A DNA stretch of 64,000 bases from JBOICV01 sp050740255. Its GTDB lineage: Bacteria; Pseudomonadota; Gammaproteobacteria; Nevskiales; JBOICV01. Shown here one piece after another: positions 25,399 through 34,825 of the stretch (positions are counted from its first letter, which is position 1; every line of letters begins with the position of its first letter). Location of the stretch: assembly GCA_050740255.1 (NCBI GenBank), contig JBOICV010000141.1, positions 59,131-123,130 of the forward strand. Direction: 5' to 3'. The notes under the pieces were generated by a model. The model worked only from the letters and a program-made list of their open reading frames with translations, had not been told where the DNA came from and did no database searches. A program made the translations under genes and the position numbers.

Positions 25399-27204
25399 AT
25401 GAATCCCACTGGCGACATCATCCGCTTCGGCGATCTGGCGCGCGGCATCTTGCGCGCCCTGCCGGACTCGTCTGGCTTCCGCACGGGCCTGCGGAATCTG
25501 GCGACCTTCAAGCCCGATACGCGCGCGTCCATCGGCTGGCTGCTGGAACGGCAGGCGCAGCAATACGCCGACCGGCCGGCCCTGCTGTTCGAGAACCGGC
25601 GCTGGACTTATGCCGAGTTCAATGCCTGGGTGAATCGCCTCGCCGGCGTGTTCCGCAAGCACGGCGTGGGACCGGGTGACGCGGTGGCGATTCTGATGGA
25701 GAACCGTCCGGAGGTGCTGGCCTGCGTGTCTGCCGTGGTCAAGCTTGGCGCCGTCGCCGGCATGCTGAATCACAATCAGCGCGGCGAGGTGCTGGCGCAT
25801 TCGATCGCACTCACTAAAGCAAAACTTATCGTGGTGGGTGAGGAATGCATTGGCGCGCTGGAATCCACCGGTTACATGCCGGGCTCGGGCAAGCTCGGCA
25901 GCTGGCTGTGGGACGGCGTCGGCACGCTGCCCGAGGGTTATCTGAATCTGCACAGCGAGGCCGAGGACATGTCGAGCAGCAATCCGCCGGAAACCCAGGC
26001 GGTGCAGTTGAAGAATCCCTGCTTTTACATCTTCACATCCGGCACCACCGGCTTGCCCAAGGCTTCGGTAATGACGCATTACCGCTGGCTGCGCGGCATG
26101 GCGGGCCTGGGGCAGATGGCGCTGCGGCTCAAACCGCAGGACGTGTTTTACTGCTGCCTGCCGCTGTACCACAACAACGCGCTGACCGTGTCCTGGAGTA
26201 GCGCACTGGGCACCGGTTCCGCGCTGGCGCTGAGCCGCAAATTTTCGGCTTCCCGCTTCTGGGATGAAATCCGCCACCACGACGCTACTGCGTTCTGCTA
26301 CATCGGCGAGTTGTGCCGCTATCTGCTGAACCAGCCGGCAACAAAGCGCGACCGCGAGCATCGCGTGCGCATTGTCGTCGGCAACGGCCTGCGGCCGGAG
26401 ATCTGGGATGACTTCCAGCAGCGCTTCGGCATTGCGCACATCGCCGAGTTCTATGGCGCGAGCGAAAGTAATCTGGCCTTCGTCAACGGCTTTGGTCTAT
26501 CCCGCACCGCTGGCTTCTGCCCCCTGCCCTATGCCGTGGTCGAGTTCGACGCCGAGCACGAACAGCCGGCGCGTGGCCCGGATGGGCTGATGCGCAAAGT
26601 AGCGAAAGGCGGCGTGGGCCTGCTGATCTGCCAGATCACCCCGCGCGCGCCCTTCGACGGTTATACCGACCAGAAAGCGAGCGAGGCGAAATTATTCCAC
26701 GACGTGTTCAAACCGGGCGACCACTGGTACAACTCCGGCGATCTGGTGCGTGATCAGGGTTTCAAGCACATCCAGTTCATAGACCGCGTCGGCGACACCT
26801 TTCGCTGGAAAGGCGAGAACGTCGCCACCACGGAAGTCGAAGGCGCGCTCAACCAGCACGCCGAGGTCGAGCAGGCCGTGGTCTACGGCGTGCAGATTCA
26901 AGGTTGCGATGGCCGTGCCGGCATGGCCGCCCTGACCTGGCGCGGGAAGAAATTCGACGGCGCCGGCCTGGCGGGACTTTTGTGCAGCCAACTGCCGGCC
27001 TACGCGGTGCCGCTGTTCATCCGCCTGCGCGAAGAACAGGAAATCACCGGCACCTTCAAATACCGCAAGGTCGAGCTGAAGAAAGAGGGCTTCGATCCGG
27101 GCAAGGTGGCGGAACCCTTGTACATACTGCTGGACACAAAGCGTGGTTATGAACCGCTGACGGCGGATATCTTTCGCAAGATTGGAAACGGTATTCGCTT
27201 CTAG
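25399..27204 (+). CDS. Long/very-long-chain acyl-CoA synthetase
   Basis: 601 residues of the AMP-forming adenylating superfamily, closest in length and layout to FadD6/FATP (SLC27)-type ligases. The phosphate loop is FTSGTTGLPKASVMTH at about 212-227. A5-like FYGASESN and the A7/A8 region YNSGDLV and IDRVGDTFRWKGENVATTEVE follow. It activates fatty acids or bile-acid-like side chains to CoA thioesters with ATP. It leads a plus-strand set with an SRPBCC protein and two acyl-CoA dehydrogenases, which suggests activation followed by oxidation. The spacer before it (25281-25398) holds no gene. Confidence 0.92.
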   Translation: MNPTGDIIRFGDLARGILRALPDSSGFRTGLRNLATFKPDTRASIGWLLERQAQQYADRPALLFENRRWTYAEFNAWVNRLAGVFRKHGVGPGDAVAILMENRPEVLACVSAVVKLGAVAGMLNHNQRGEVLAHSIALTKAKLIVVGEECIGALESTGYMPGSGKLGSWLWDGVGTLPEGYLNLHSEAEDMSSSNPPETQAVQLKNPCFYIFTSGTTGLPKASVMTHYRWLRGMAGLGQMALRLKPQDVFYCCLPLYHNNALTVSWSSALGTGSALALSRKFSASRFWDEIRHHDATAFCYIGELCRYLLNQPATKRDREHRVRIVVGNGLRPEIWDDFQQRFGIAHIAEFYGASESNLAFVNGFGLSRTAGFCPLPYAVVEFDAEHEQPARGPDGLMRKVAKGGVGLLICQITPRAPFDGYTDQKASEAKLFHDVFKPGDHWYNSGDLVRDQGFKHIQFIDRVGDTFRWKGENVATTEVEGALNQHAEVEQAVVYGVQIQGCDGRAGMAALTWRGKKFDGAGLAGLLCSQLPAYAVPLFIRLREEQEITGTFKYRKVELKKEGFDPGKVAEPLYILLDTKRGYEPLTADIFRKIGNGIRF

Positions 27205-27305
27205 CTGATTGGCCGTACAGCCGATACGGCCCGTGCACGCGGCCATAGTGCGGCGGCGCCGGAATCCGCAATCTAGCGCCATTGTACGTACGCGAACTTT
27301 CCACC

Positions 27306-27812
27306 ATGAACGTGACGATTCAAATCGAGCGCAGTCTCCAGGTGTCAGTGCCGTTCGCCACGGCCTTGATGCTGATGGAAGATCTCGAAGACACCATTAG
27401 CCGCTTCCCCAAATTGCGCAAGCTCAGCAAGCTGGGCGAGAACGCCTATCTGTGGCAGATGGAGCCGATCGGCTCGCGCATTGCGCGCATTTCGCATGAA
27501 GTCAGCTACGCCGCGTTCTACCACCGCGACCCGAAGAAGGGCGAACTGAGCTGGAAGCCGCTGCCCAAGCACGGCAATGCGTCAATCGAGGGCGTCTTCA
27601 AGCTACGCGAGAAAAACGACGGAACCCAGATCAGCTTTCGCGTGAGCGGCGAGCTGCGCGACGTGCCGGTCCCGCTGCTATACCGCCTGGTCGCGCCACC
27701 CTTCATCCAGGGCAAGTTCACCCGCCTGGTGGATATCTTCCTCGAACGCACCGGCGAGGCCCTGGCCCTGGATCAGCATCAGATCAACGCGGTCCGCGTC
27801 GGCGCCCGATAG
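27306..27812 (+). CDS. SRPBCC/polyketide-cyclase-like lipid-binding-fold protein
   Basis: 168 residues from the ATG at 27306. An in-frame alternative eight codons upstream lacks a better ribosome site. The protein begins VTIQIERSLQVSVPFATALMLM and has the spacing of the START/SRPBCC hotdog-like pocket, with RFPKLRKLSKLGENAYLWQME in the first half and a long C-terminal helix. Members bind lipids or hydrophobic intermediates or act as ketide cyclases. No catalytic residue can be assigned. It sits between the acyl-CoA synthetase and the acyl-CoA dehydrogenases (21 bp before the next gene). Confidence 0.65.
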   Translation: MNVTIQIERSLQVSVPFATALMLMEDLEDTISRFPKLRKLSKLGENAYLWQMEPIGSRIARISHEVSYAAFYHRDPKKGELSWKPLPKHGNASIEGVFKLREKNDGTQISFRVSGELRDVPVPLLYRLVAPPFIQGKFTRLVDIFLERTGEALALDQHQINAVRVGAR

Positions 27813-27833
27813 GCGTCGGCTACACTCCACAGG

Positions 27834-29150
27834 ATGAATTTCATGCAGAAAGTCATGGGATTGGGCCTGCGCGCCCTCAACCGCTTTGCCGGCTGGTCGT
27901 GGGTGGACCAGCTCAAGCTGCGCAAACCCTCGGAACGGGTGGTTTATCTTGCCTCGCGCGGCGGCTTTCGCACCGCGACCGCGGCCTCGCGCGCTTTTGC
28001 GGGTGCACCGAAGCAAGGGCAGCCGGCGCGGCTTGCCAGGGGGCGTGGCGCCGATTTGTTCGATCTGACGCCCAGCGACGAACAACAAATGCTGCGCGAA
28101 GCGGTGCAGAATTTCGCCGGCGGCGAGTTGCGCAAGGCCGCCGCCGCGGCGGATGCCGCCTGTGCGGCTCCGCCCGAGTTGCTACAGGGTGCGGCCGATC
28201 TTGGCATCACGCTGATGGGCGTGCCCGAAGCGCTCGGCGGCGCCGGCAACGAGCGCTCCGCTATGACCAATGTGCTGGTGGCGGAAGCGATGGCCCACGG
28301 CGACATGGGTCTCGCGCTCGCCTGCCTGGCCCCGTCCGCCGTCAGCACCGCGCTGGTGTTGTGGGGCGATGAGGCGCAGCAGGCAAAGTATCTGCCGGAG
28401 TTTGTCGGCGGGAAAGTACCGGCGGCGGCACTGGCGCTGCTGGAGCCGCGGCCACTATTCGATCCGTTCGTGCTGCAAACCAAGGCCAAGCGGAGTGACG
28501 GTGGCTATGTGCTCAGCGGCGTCAAATCCATGGTGCCGCGCGCGGGGGAAGCCGAGCTATTCATCGTTGCCGCCGAGATTGAAGGCCAGGGGCCCGGCCT
28601 GTTTGTGATCGAGTCCTCCACTGCGGGGCTGTCGGTTGAAGCCGAGCCGGCGATGGGCTTGCGTGCCGCCGCCACCGGGCGACTCATTCTAAATGGCGTG
28701 AAGCTGCCGGCAGCGGCGTTGCTGGGTGATGGCAAGGCCGATATTTATGCAGAGTGTGTGAATCTATCCCGGATCGGCTGGTGCGCATTGGCAGTCGGTG
28801 TCGGGCAGGCGACGCTGGACTACGTTATCCCTTATGTGAACGAACGGGTGGCCTTTGGCGAACCCATCAGCCACCGCCAGTCAGTCGCCTTCGCAATCGC
28901 CAATATCGGCATCGAACTGGAAGGCATGCGCTTACTGACCTATCGGGCAGCGAGCCGCGCCGAGCGCGGCCGGTCCTTTACCCAGGAAACGGCGTTGGCG
29001 CGCCGACTGTGCGCCGACAAGGGCATGCAAATCGGCAATGACGGCGTGCAGTTGCTCGGCGGCCATGGCTATGTGAAGGAGCATCCGGTGGAGCGCTGGT
29101 ATCGCGATCTGCGCGCGGCGGGCTTCATGGAAGGCGTGCTACTGGTTTGA
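27834..29150 (+). CDS. Acyl-CoA dehydrogenase with N-terminal extension
   Basis: 438 residues. The dehydrogenase fold starts near residue 78 (LTPSDEQQMLREAVQNF); the first 77 residues are an extra basic, helical extension starting MNFMQKVMGLGLRALNRFAG. The FAD-binding and C-terminal helical parts are recognisable (GVPEALGGAGNE, GHGYVKEHPVERWYRDLR). The Glu in GFMEGV lies where the catalytic base sits in the usual YEGT motif. The enzyme would introduce the alpha-beta double bond in acyl-CoA, passing electrons to ETF. It is paired with a second acyl-CoA dehydrogenase 61 bp downstream; such pairs can form heteromeric enzymes, notably for steroid side chains. Confidence 0.88.
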   Translation: MNFMQKVMGLGLRALNRFAGWSWVDQLKLRKPSERVVYLASRGGFRTATAASRAFAGAPKQGQPARLARGRGADLFDLTPSDEQQMLREAVQNFAGGELRKAAAAADAACAAPPELLQGAADLGITLMGVPEALGGAGNERSAMTNVLVAEAMAHGDMGLALACLAPSAVSTALVLWGDEAQQAKYLPEFVGGKVPAAALALLEPRPLFDPFVLQTKAKRSDGGYVLSGVKSMVPRAGEAELFIVAAEIEGQGPGLFVIESSTAGLSVEAEPAMGLRAAATGRLILNGVKLPAAALLGDGKADIYAECVNLSRIGWCALAVGVGQATLDYVIPYVNERVAFGEPISHRQSVAFAIANIGIELEGMRLLTYRAASRAERGRSFTQETALARRLCADKGMQIGNDGVQLLGGHGYVKEHPVERWYRDLRAAGFMEGVLLV

Positions 29151-29158
29151 TTTTTGTT

Positions 29159-29200
29159 CCCTCTCCCCGCTTGCGGGGAGAGGGGCAGGGTGAGGGGCAG
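29159..29200. repeat. REP-like element between the two acyl-CoA dehydrogenase genes
   Basis: CCCTCTCCCCGC, TT, GCGGGGAGAGGG: perfect 12-bp arms at 29159-29170 and 29173-29184, followed by GGCAGGGTGAGGGGC. The same hairpin-plus-tail occurs on the opposite strand at 37672-37711. It fills most of the gap between the two dehydrogenase genes. Confidence 0.8.
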
Positions 29201-29211
29201 CTGAGGCAATC

Positions 29212-30420
29212 ATGATCAATCTTGAGAATCCCAGGAAATTCGGCATGCTGGTGCAGCAGGCGCACCAGGTTGCGCAGGAAATCTTTCGTCCGAACTCGCG
29301 CAAATACGATCGCGCTGAACACAGCTATCCGAAAGAGCTGGATATGCTGGCCGCGCTGCTCGACGGCATGAGCGCGGGCGGCGGCAACGAGGGCGCCGGC
29401 GCCACTGGCGTGCGGCGCGATGCCATCAACGGCGAAGGCAACCGCAACGCCAGCAATATGGCGACGGTGCTCGGTGCGATCGAGTTGTGCTGGGGCGATG
29501 TTGGCCTGCTCTTGTCCATGCCGCGCCAGGGTCTCGGCAATTCCGCGATCGCCTCGGTCGCCAACGACGAGCAGCTCAAGCGTTTCGAGGGCCGCTGGGC
29601 CGCAATGGCCATCACCGAGCCGCACTGCGGTTCCGACTCCGCTGCCATCCGCACCACCGCGATCAAGGACGGCGATTTCTATGTCCTGAACGGCGACAAG
29701 ATTTTCGTGACCAGCGGCGAGCGCGCCGATCTCGTCGTGGTCTGGGCCACTTTGGATAAAAACGCCGGTCGCGCCGCGATCAAGTCCTTTGTGGTTGAGA
29801 AGGGTACGCCTGGTTTCGAGCTGGTGCGGCTCGAACACAAGCTCGGCATCCGGGCTTCGGATACTGCGCAGTTCGCGCTGCGCGACTGCCGGGTACCGAA
29901 GGAGAACCTGCTCGGCGATCCGGAAGTAAACGTTGAAAAAGGTTTCGCCGGCGTGATGCAAACCTTCGACAACACGCGTCCGCTGGTCGCGGCGATGGCG
30001 ATTGGTGTCGCGCGCGCCTGTTTGGAGGAAACCCGCAAGGCGCTGGAACAGGCAGGCGTAGAGGTTGACTACGCCAAACCCGCAATGACGCAGCACGCCG
30101 CGGCCGCGGAGTTCATACGCCTCGAAGCCGATTACGAAGCCGCGCGCCTGCTAACCCTGGAGGCGGCCTGGATGGCAGATAATCGCAAGCCCAACTCGCT
30201 ACAGGCCAGCATGGCCAAAGCCAAGGCCGGCCGCGTCTGCGTGGACATCGCGCTCAAGTGCGTGGAGCTCTGCGGCAGCCTCGGTTACGGCGAGCAGGGT
30301 CTGCTGGAAAAATGGGCGCGCGACGCCAAGATTCTCGACATCTTCGAGGGCACGCAGCAGATTCAGCAATTGATCGTGGCGCGGCGCCTGCTCGGCAAAA
30401 ACTCGTCCGAACTACGTTAG
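29212..30420 (+). CDS. Acyl-CoA dehydrogenase
   Basis: 402 residues. Typical features are AITEPHCGSDSAAIRTTA (FAD/substrate region), VRLEHKLGIRASDTAQFAL, GYGEQGLLEKWARDAKILDI and FEGTQQIQ, whose Glu is the usual catalytic base. It oxidises acyl-CoA to 2-enoyl-CoA. The unusual N-terminus (FGMLVQQAHQVAQEIFRPNSRKYD) is intact. The start ATG follows GAGG in the tail of the REP-like repeat. The 3' end overlaps the convergent czcA-type gene by 9 bp (stop codons interlock at 30412-30420). Confidence 0.93.
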   Translation: MINLENPRKFGMLVQQAHQVAQEIFRPNSRKYDRAEHSYPKELDMLAALLDGMSAGGGNEGAGATGVRRDAINGEGNRNASNMATVLGAIELCWGDVGLLLSMPRQGLGNSAIASVANDEQLKRFEGRWAAMAITEPHCGSDSAAIRTTAIKDGDFYVLNGDKIFVTSGERADLVVVWATLDKNAGRAAIKSFVVEKGTPGFELVRLEHKLGIRASDTAQFALRDCRVPKENLLGDPEVNVEKGFAGVMQTFDNTRPLVAAMAIGVARACLEETRKALEQAGVEVDYAKPAMTQHAAAAEFIRLEADYEAARLLTLEAAWMADNRKPNSLQASMAKAKAGRVCVDIALKCVELCGSLGYGEQGLLEKWARDAKILDIFEGTQQIQQLIVARRLLGKNSSELR

Positions 30421-33400
30421 AACCGGCTGGCGATCTCCCGTGGTACGGTTATTCCGGTAGGCAAGTCGGTATAGCGCAGGCAGCACCAGCAGGGTCAGCA
30501 GCGTCGCTGAGATGATCCCGCCTATCACCACCGTCGCCAGCGGCCGCTGTACCTCGGCGCCGGTGCCGGTGTTGAGCGCCATCGGCAGGAACCCCAGGCT
30601 CGCGACCAGCGCCACCATCAGGATTGGGCGCAGGCGCAGCATCGCGCCCTCGACGATGGACTCCTCCAAGCCTTTTCCTTCATCCAGCAACTGACGAAAC
30701 GCTGAAACCATCACCACGCCGGTCAGCACGGCAACGCCGGACAGCGTGATGAAACCAACGCCCGCCGAAATGGACAGGGGAATATCGCGCAGCCACAGTG
30801 CCGCCACACCGCCGGTCAGCGCCAGCGGCACGCCGCTGAACACGAGCGCTGCATCCTTGGCCGAACCGAAGGTCATCAGCAGCAGACCGAAAATCATCAG
30901 CAGCGTCAGCGGCACCAGCAACTTCAGCCGCGCGGCAGCGGACTGCAGCTGTTCAAAGGTGCCACCGTAGTCCAGCCAATAGCCTGGTGGCAGCTCGGTC
31001 TGGGCCCGCACTTTCTCCTGCACCTCGGCGACAAACGAGCCCAGATCGCGTCCGCGCACATTGGCCGTAACCACGACCCGGCGCTTGCCGTTCTCACGGT
31101 TGATCTGATTGGGACCGGGCGCGACCGTAATGTCCGCTACCTCGCGCAACGGCACCCAGTTCTGCGCACCGCCGTCCGGCAGAGGCACGGGCAGCGACTC
31201 GATGACACGCTGGTCCGCCCGCAGGTTTTCGGGCAGACGCACGACCAGATCGAAGCGCTTGTCGCCCTCGAATACCTGACCCGCAACCTTGCCGCCCAGC
31301 GCGATCTCGACCACTTCCTGCACATCGGCCACGTTCAAGCCGTAGCGGTGGAGCAGCTCGCGCCGCGGCGTGATCGTCATGACCGGCAGGCCGGTGGTCT
31401 GCTCCACTTTCACGTCGGCCGCGCCGCCGACGCCCTTGACCACTGCCTCAATCTCCTGGCCCAGCTTCAACAGCGCTTCGAGATCATCTCCAAACACCTT
31501 TACCGCCAGTTCCGAGCGCACGCCGGAAATCAGTTCGTTGAATCGCATCTGAATTGGCTGGGTAAACTCGTAATTATTGCCCGGTACTTTCGTCACCGCC
31601 GCCTCCAGCTCGGCCACGAACTCCGCTTTGGTTTTACTCTTGTCCGGCCATTCGCTGTGTGGCTTGAGCATGATGAAGGTATCCGCCACGCTCGGCGGCA
31701 TTGGATCGGTGGCCACATCCGCGGTGCCCAGTTTGGCGAAGACTTTATGCACTTCCGGAAGCTGGCGGATCACGTCCTCCAGATCCTTTTGCATGGCAAT
31801 GGCCTGTTCCATGCCGGTGCCGGGAATGCGCAGCGCGTGCATGGCGATGTCCCCCTCATCCAGGCTCGGTACGAACTCCGAACCCATGCGCGAAGCCAGC
31901 CACAGGCTGGCGAGCACCATGGCCACCGCGGCCGTAACAACCGCCAGTCGTTGCGCCAGCGCCCATCTGAGCAGCGGTGCGTAAAGCCGCTTGGCGCCAG
32001 CGACGAGACGGTTCTCCTTCTCGGCTATCCGCCCGCGCAGGGTCAGGGCGATGGCGGCGGGGACGAAGGTGAGGGAGAACAACAACGCGCCCAGCAGGGC
32101 CACCACCACCGTGAAAGCCATCGGCCGGAACATTTTTCCTTCCACGCCGCTCAGCGCGAAGATCGGTAGATTCACCAACAGCACCACCAGCACGCTCACC
32201 AGGCTCGGCGTAAATACTTCGCGGGTGGCGGCAAAAACCGTATGAAAGCGCTCCTCCGTATCCAGCAACCGGCCAAGATGATGCTGCTTCTGCGCCAGAC
32301 GCAGCACGCAGTTTTCGACGATGATTACTGCGCCATCCACAATCAGACCGAAATCCAGCGCACCCAGACTCATAAGATTGGCGCTGACCTTGTTCTCCAC
32401 CATGCCGGTGATGAGAAACAGCATGGACAGCGGAATGACCAGCGCCGTGATCAAGGCGGCACGCAAATTGCCGAGCAGCGCCAGCAGCACCGCCACCACC
32501 AGCAAGGCGCCCAGCAGCAGGTTTTCCTGCACCGTGGTGATGGTGCGTTCCACCAGGGTGGTGCGGTCGTAGACCGCATCCACGCTCAAGCCCTCGGGCA
32601 GCGAGCGGTTGATTTCCTCCAGCTTGGCGGCCGTGCGGCGCGAGACTTCGCGGCTGTTCTCGCCAATCAGCATGAACACCGTGCCGAGCACCACTTCCTC
32701 GCCATTCATGGTGGCAGCGCCGGTGCGCAAATCCTGCCCCAGCAAGACCTCGGCCACATCGCCAACCGCTACCGGTGTGCCCTGGATGCGCTTGACGACG
32801 ATGCGGCGGATGTCGTCCAGGCTGCCGACCTGTCCCGGCGTGCGGATGAGGTATTGCGCGCCGCTGCGCTCGATATAGCCGGCGCCGACGTTGGCATTGT
32901 TCTTCGCCAGCGCCTCCATCAGCTCGTGCAGGCTGAGGCCATAGGCGAGCAGCTTTCCCGGGAGCGGTGCGACCTGATATACGCGCTCGAAGCCGCCGAC
33001 GTTGTTGATCTCGGTTACACCCGGCACCTTGGCCAGTTGCGGACCGACGATCCAATCCATCACGGTATGCAGCTCGGTGCTGTCATAAGGCGTGCCGTCG
33101 GCTTTCTTGGCGCCGGGCTGGGCCGAGACGGTAAACATGAAAATTTCTCCCAGTCCCGTAGCGATCGGCCCCATTTCCGGTTCCAGGCCCTCCGGAAGCT
33201 GTGCCTTGACCTCCTGCAGGCGCTGGCCAACGAGATTGCGCGCGAAGTAAATGTCGGTACCGTCCTCGAACACCACCGTGACCTGCGACAGGCCATAGCG
33301 CGACAGCGAGCGCGTGTATTCGAGGCGCGGCAGGCCGGCCATCGCGTTCTCGACCACATAGGTGATGCGCTGCTCCGCCTCCAACGGCGAGTAGCCGGCC

Positions 33401-33558
33401 ACCTCGGTATTGATCTGAACCTGGATGTTGGTGATATCCGGCACCGCGTCAATCGGCAGACGCTGGTAGTTGTAGATACCGAGTGCGGCGATCACACCCG
33501 CAAGGATTAGCACCACCCAACGGCGTTCGATGGAAAGGCGAATGATGGCGTCAATCAT
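30412..33558 (-). CDS. czcA: Heavy-metal efflux RND pump, CzcA type
   Basis: 1048 residues, the standard RND length, with N-terminal and central membrane segments. The HME proton-relay sequence LDFGLIVDGAVIIVEN places Asp402, Asp408 and Glu415 at the same numbers as in CzcA, so the Zn/Co/Cd group (HME1) is favoured over the copper group. The pump forms an inner-membrane trimer that exports divalent cations through a CzcB-CzcC channel using the proton gradient. It ends the operon (9 bp after the adaptor gene) and overlaps the convergent acyl-CoA dehydrogenase gene. Confidence 0.93.
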   Translation of the reverse strand: MIDAIIRLSIERRWVVLILAGVIAALGIYNYQRLPIDAVPDITNIQVQINTEVAGYSPLEAEQRITYVVENAMAGLPRLEYTRSLSRYGLSQVTVVFEDGTDIYFARNLVGQRLQEVKAQLPEGLEPEMGPIATGLGEIFMFTVSAQPGAKKADGTPYDSTELHTVMDWIVGPQLAKVPGVTEINNVGGFERVYQVAPLPGKLLAYGLSLHELMEALAKNNANVGAGYIERSGAQYLIRTPGQVGSLDDIRRIVVKRIQGTPVAVGDVAEVLLGQDLRTGAATMNGEEVVLGTVFMLIGENSREVSRRTAAKLEEINRSLPEGLSVDAVYDRTTLVERTITTVQENLLLGALLVVAVLLALLGNLRAALITALVIPLSMLFLITGMVENKVSANLMSLGALDFGLIVDGAVIIVENCVLRLAQKQHHLGRLLDTEERFHTVFAATREVFTPSLVSVLVVLLVNLPIFALSGVEGKMFRPMAFTVVVALLGALLFSLTFVPAAIALTLRGRIAEKENRLVAGAKRLYAPLLRWALAQRLAVVTAAVAMVLASLWLASRMGSEFVPSLDEGDIAMHALRIPGTGMEQAIAMQKDLEDVIRQLPEVHKVFAKLGTADVATDPMPPSVADTFIMLKPHSEWPDKSKTKAEFVAELEAAVTKVPGNNYEFTQPIQMRFNELISGVRSELAVKVFGDDLEALLKLGQEIEAVVKGVGGAADVKVEQTTGLPVMTITPRRELLHRYGLNVADVQEVVEIALGGKVAGQVFEGDKRFDLVVRLPENLRADQRVIESLPVPLPDGGAQNWVPLREVADITVAPGPNQINRENGKRRVVVTANVRGRDLGSFVAEVQEKVRAQTELPPGYWLDYGGTFEQLQSAAARLKLLVPLTLLMIFGLLLMTFGSAKDAALVFSGVPLALTGGVAALWLRDIPLSISAGVGFITLSGVAVLTGVVMVSAFRQLLDEGKGLEESIVEGAMLRLRPILMVALVASLGFLPMALNTGTGAEVQRPLATVVIGGIISATLLTLLVLPALYRLAYRNNRTTGDRQPVLT

Positions 33559-33567
33559 GTTGCGTTC

Positions 33568-34818
33568 TCAGTGATCGTGCGCGGCGCCGGACTTCTCGAT
33601 ATCGGCCTTGATCAGATAACTATTGGCGACGACGTAGTGCTCGCCGGGCTTGAGGCCGGTCAGCACTTCCACCCGCACGCCATCGTCACGCCCCAGCTCC
33701 AGCGGGCGGGCCTCGTAGTCATCGCCAATGTTGATGAACGCTACCTGCCAGTCGCGAAAGCTCTGGATGGCAGCAAGCGGTACCACAATCGGTAGCTGCT
33801 GCTCGTTCACCGCGACCTGGCCGGTCACAAACAATCCCGGCGTCCAACCCCCGTCCTGGTTGTCGAGCACTACGCGCGCCGTAAGCGTTTGCTGCGCACC
33901 GCCAGTGGGCGCGAGATAGGCGATGCGGCCGCCGCCCGTCTGCTTGCCGTCGGCGGCGACAACCTCGACCTCCTGGCCGACGGCCAGCCGCGCGCGGTCG
34001 CGCGGAAACACCGCGAATTCCGCCCAGACGCTGCTGAAATCCGCCACCACGAACAGCGGCGACTCGCCCGCGGCTTCGCCCGGATTCGCCATGCGCTGCG
34101 TGACCGCGCCGCCGATGGGCGCGGTCACCGGGTAGGTCTGCAGGCTTTCGTTACTCTCGACCGTAGCCAGCGTCTGTCCGGCGCGCACGGTATCGCCGAT
34201 CTTCGCCGACACGCTGCGGATCACGCCGGGGAAACGCGCGGTGACATTGCGCACGCGTTCGCCGTTGGGCTGAATGCTGCCGTAAAGCGCCAGGCGTTCA
34301 CGCAGCACGTCCGGTCCGGCCACAGCCAGCTCAATGCCGGCCGTCTTCGCCATCTCGGCAGTGATCCGGGTGCGGCCCTCATAAGAGGCGTAGTTCCACT
34401 CGTGCCGCCGGCCGCCGTATTCGGCGCTGATTCTCACGTCGAAGGAATGCGGCTCGTAAACCTCGGCCCCGCTGACCAGATAATCGTTGCGGGCGGCGAA
34501 GACATGACGGTCTACCACTCCACCGAGACGCGAGAGCTCGATGGCGAGTGTCACTTCAGCCGGTGCGACAGATTTATGGTCCCGGTAGGCATAGACCTGG
34601 AATTCCGGCGGCACGCCTCGTTCAAAGATCGTGACTTCGAGAGAAAAGTCGCCATCTTCCAGCAGGCGCCCGCCGTGCGGACCCTTCGCCGCTTCGTCAT
34701 GCCCGCCCTGTTTGGCGTCACTGCCGTGCGCCTGTGACTTAGCAGCGGGCGTTTCCTGCCTGCCGCAGCCATTCGCCAGCAAGCCAAAGAAAACAAACGC
34801 GATCAGAATCCTGTTCAT
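33568..34818 (-). CDS. czcB: RND periplasmic adaptor (CzcB type)
   Basis: 416 residues. The signal carries a lipobox (LLANGC, Cys18), followed by a His/Lys-rich segment (AKSQAHGSDAKQGGHDEAAKG) that could bind metal. Barrel-sandwich and beta-barrel parts follow (TARFPGVIRSVSAKIGDTVRAGQTLATVES, a lipoyl-like half-motif), with a C-terminal AAHDH tail. The N-terminal PHGG and LLEDGDFSLEVTIFE part resembles heavy-metal adaptors. It bridges the CzcA pump and the outer-membrane channel. Seven bp separate it from the upstream czcC-type gene. Confidence 0.92.
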   Translation of the reverse strand: MNRILIAFVFFGLLANGCGRQETPAAKSQAHGSDAKQGGHDEAAKGPHGGRLLEDGDFSLEVTIFERGVPPEFQVYAYRDHKSVAPAEVTLAIELSRLGGVVDRHVFAARNDYLVSGAEVYEPHSFDVRISAEYGGRRHEWNYASYEGRTRITAEMAKTAGIELAVAGPDVLRERLALYGSIQPNGERVRNVTARFPGVIRSVSAKIGDTVRAGQTLATVESNESLQTYPVTAPIGGAVTQRMANPGEAAGESPLFVVADFSSVWAEFAVFPRDRARLAVGQEVEVVAADGKQTGGGRIAYLAPTGGAQQTLTARVVLDNQDGGWTPGLFVTGQVAVNEQQLPIVVPLAAIQSFRDWQVAFINIGDDYEARPLELGRDDGVRVEVLTGLKPGEHYVVANSYLIKADIEKSGAAHDH

Positions 34819-34825
34819 GGTCTTC

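Noticed and set aside
25231..26439. 402-codon minus-strand frame across the acyl-CoA synthetase gene
   Set aside because: The plus-strand synthetase carries the AMP-binding motif FTSGTTGLPKASVMTH. The antisense frame shows no domain.
32242..33510. 422-codon plus-strand frame across czcA
   Set aside because: The minus-strand RND pump has complete motifs (Asp402, Asp408, Glu415). The antisense frame is Gln/His/Arg-rich with no family match.
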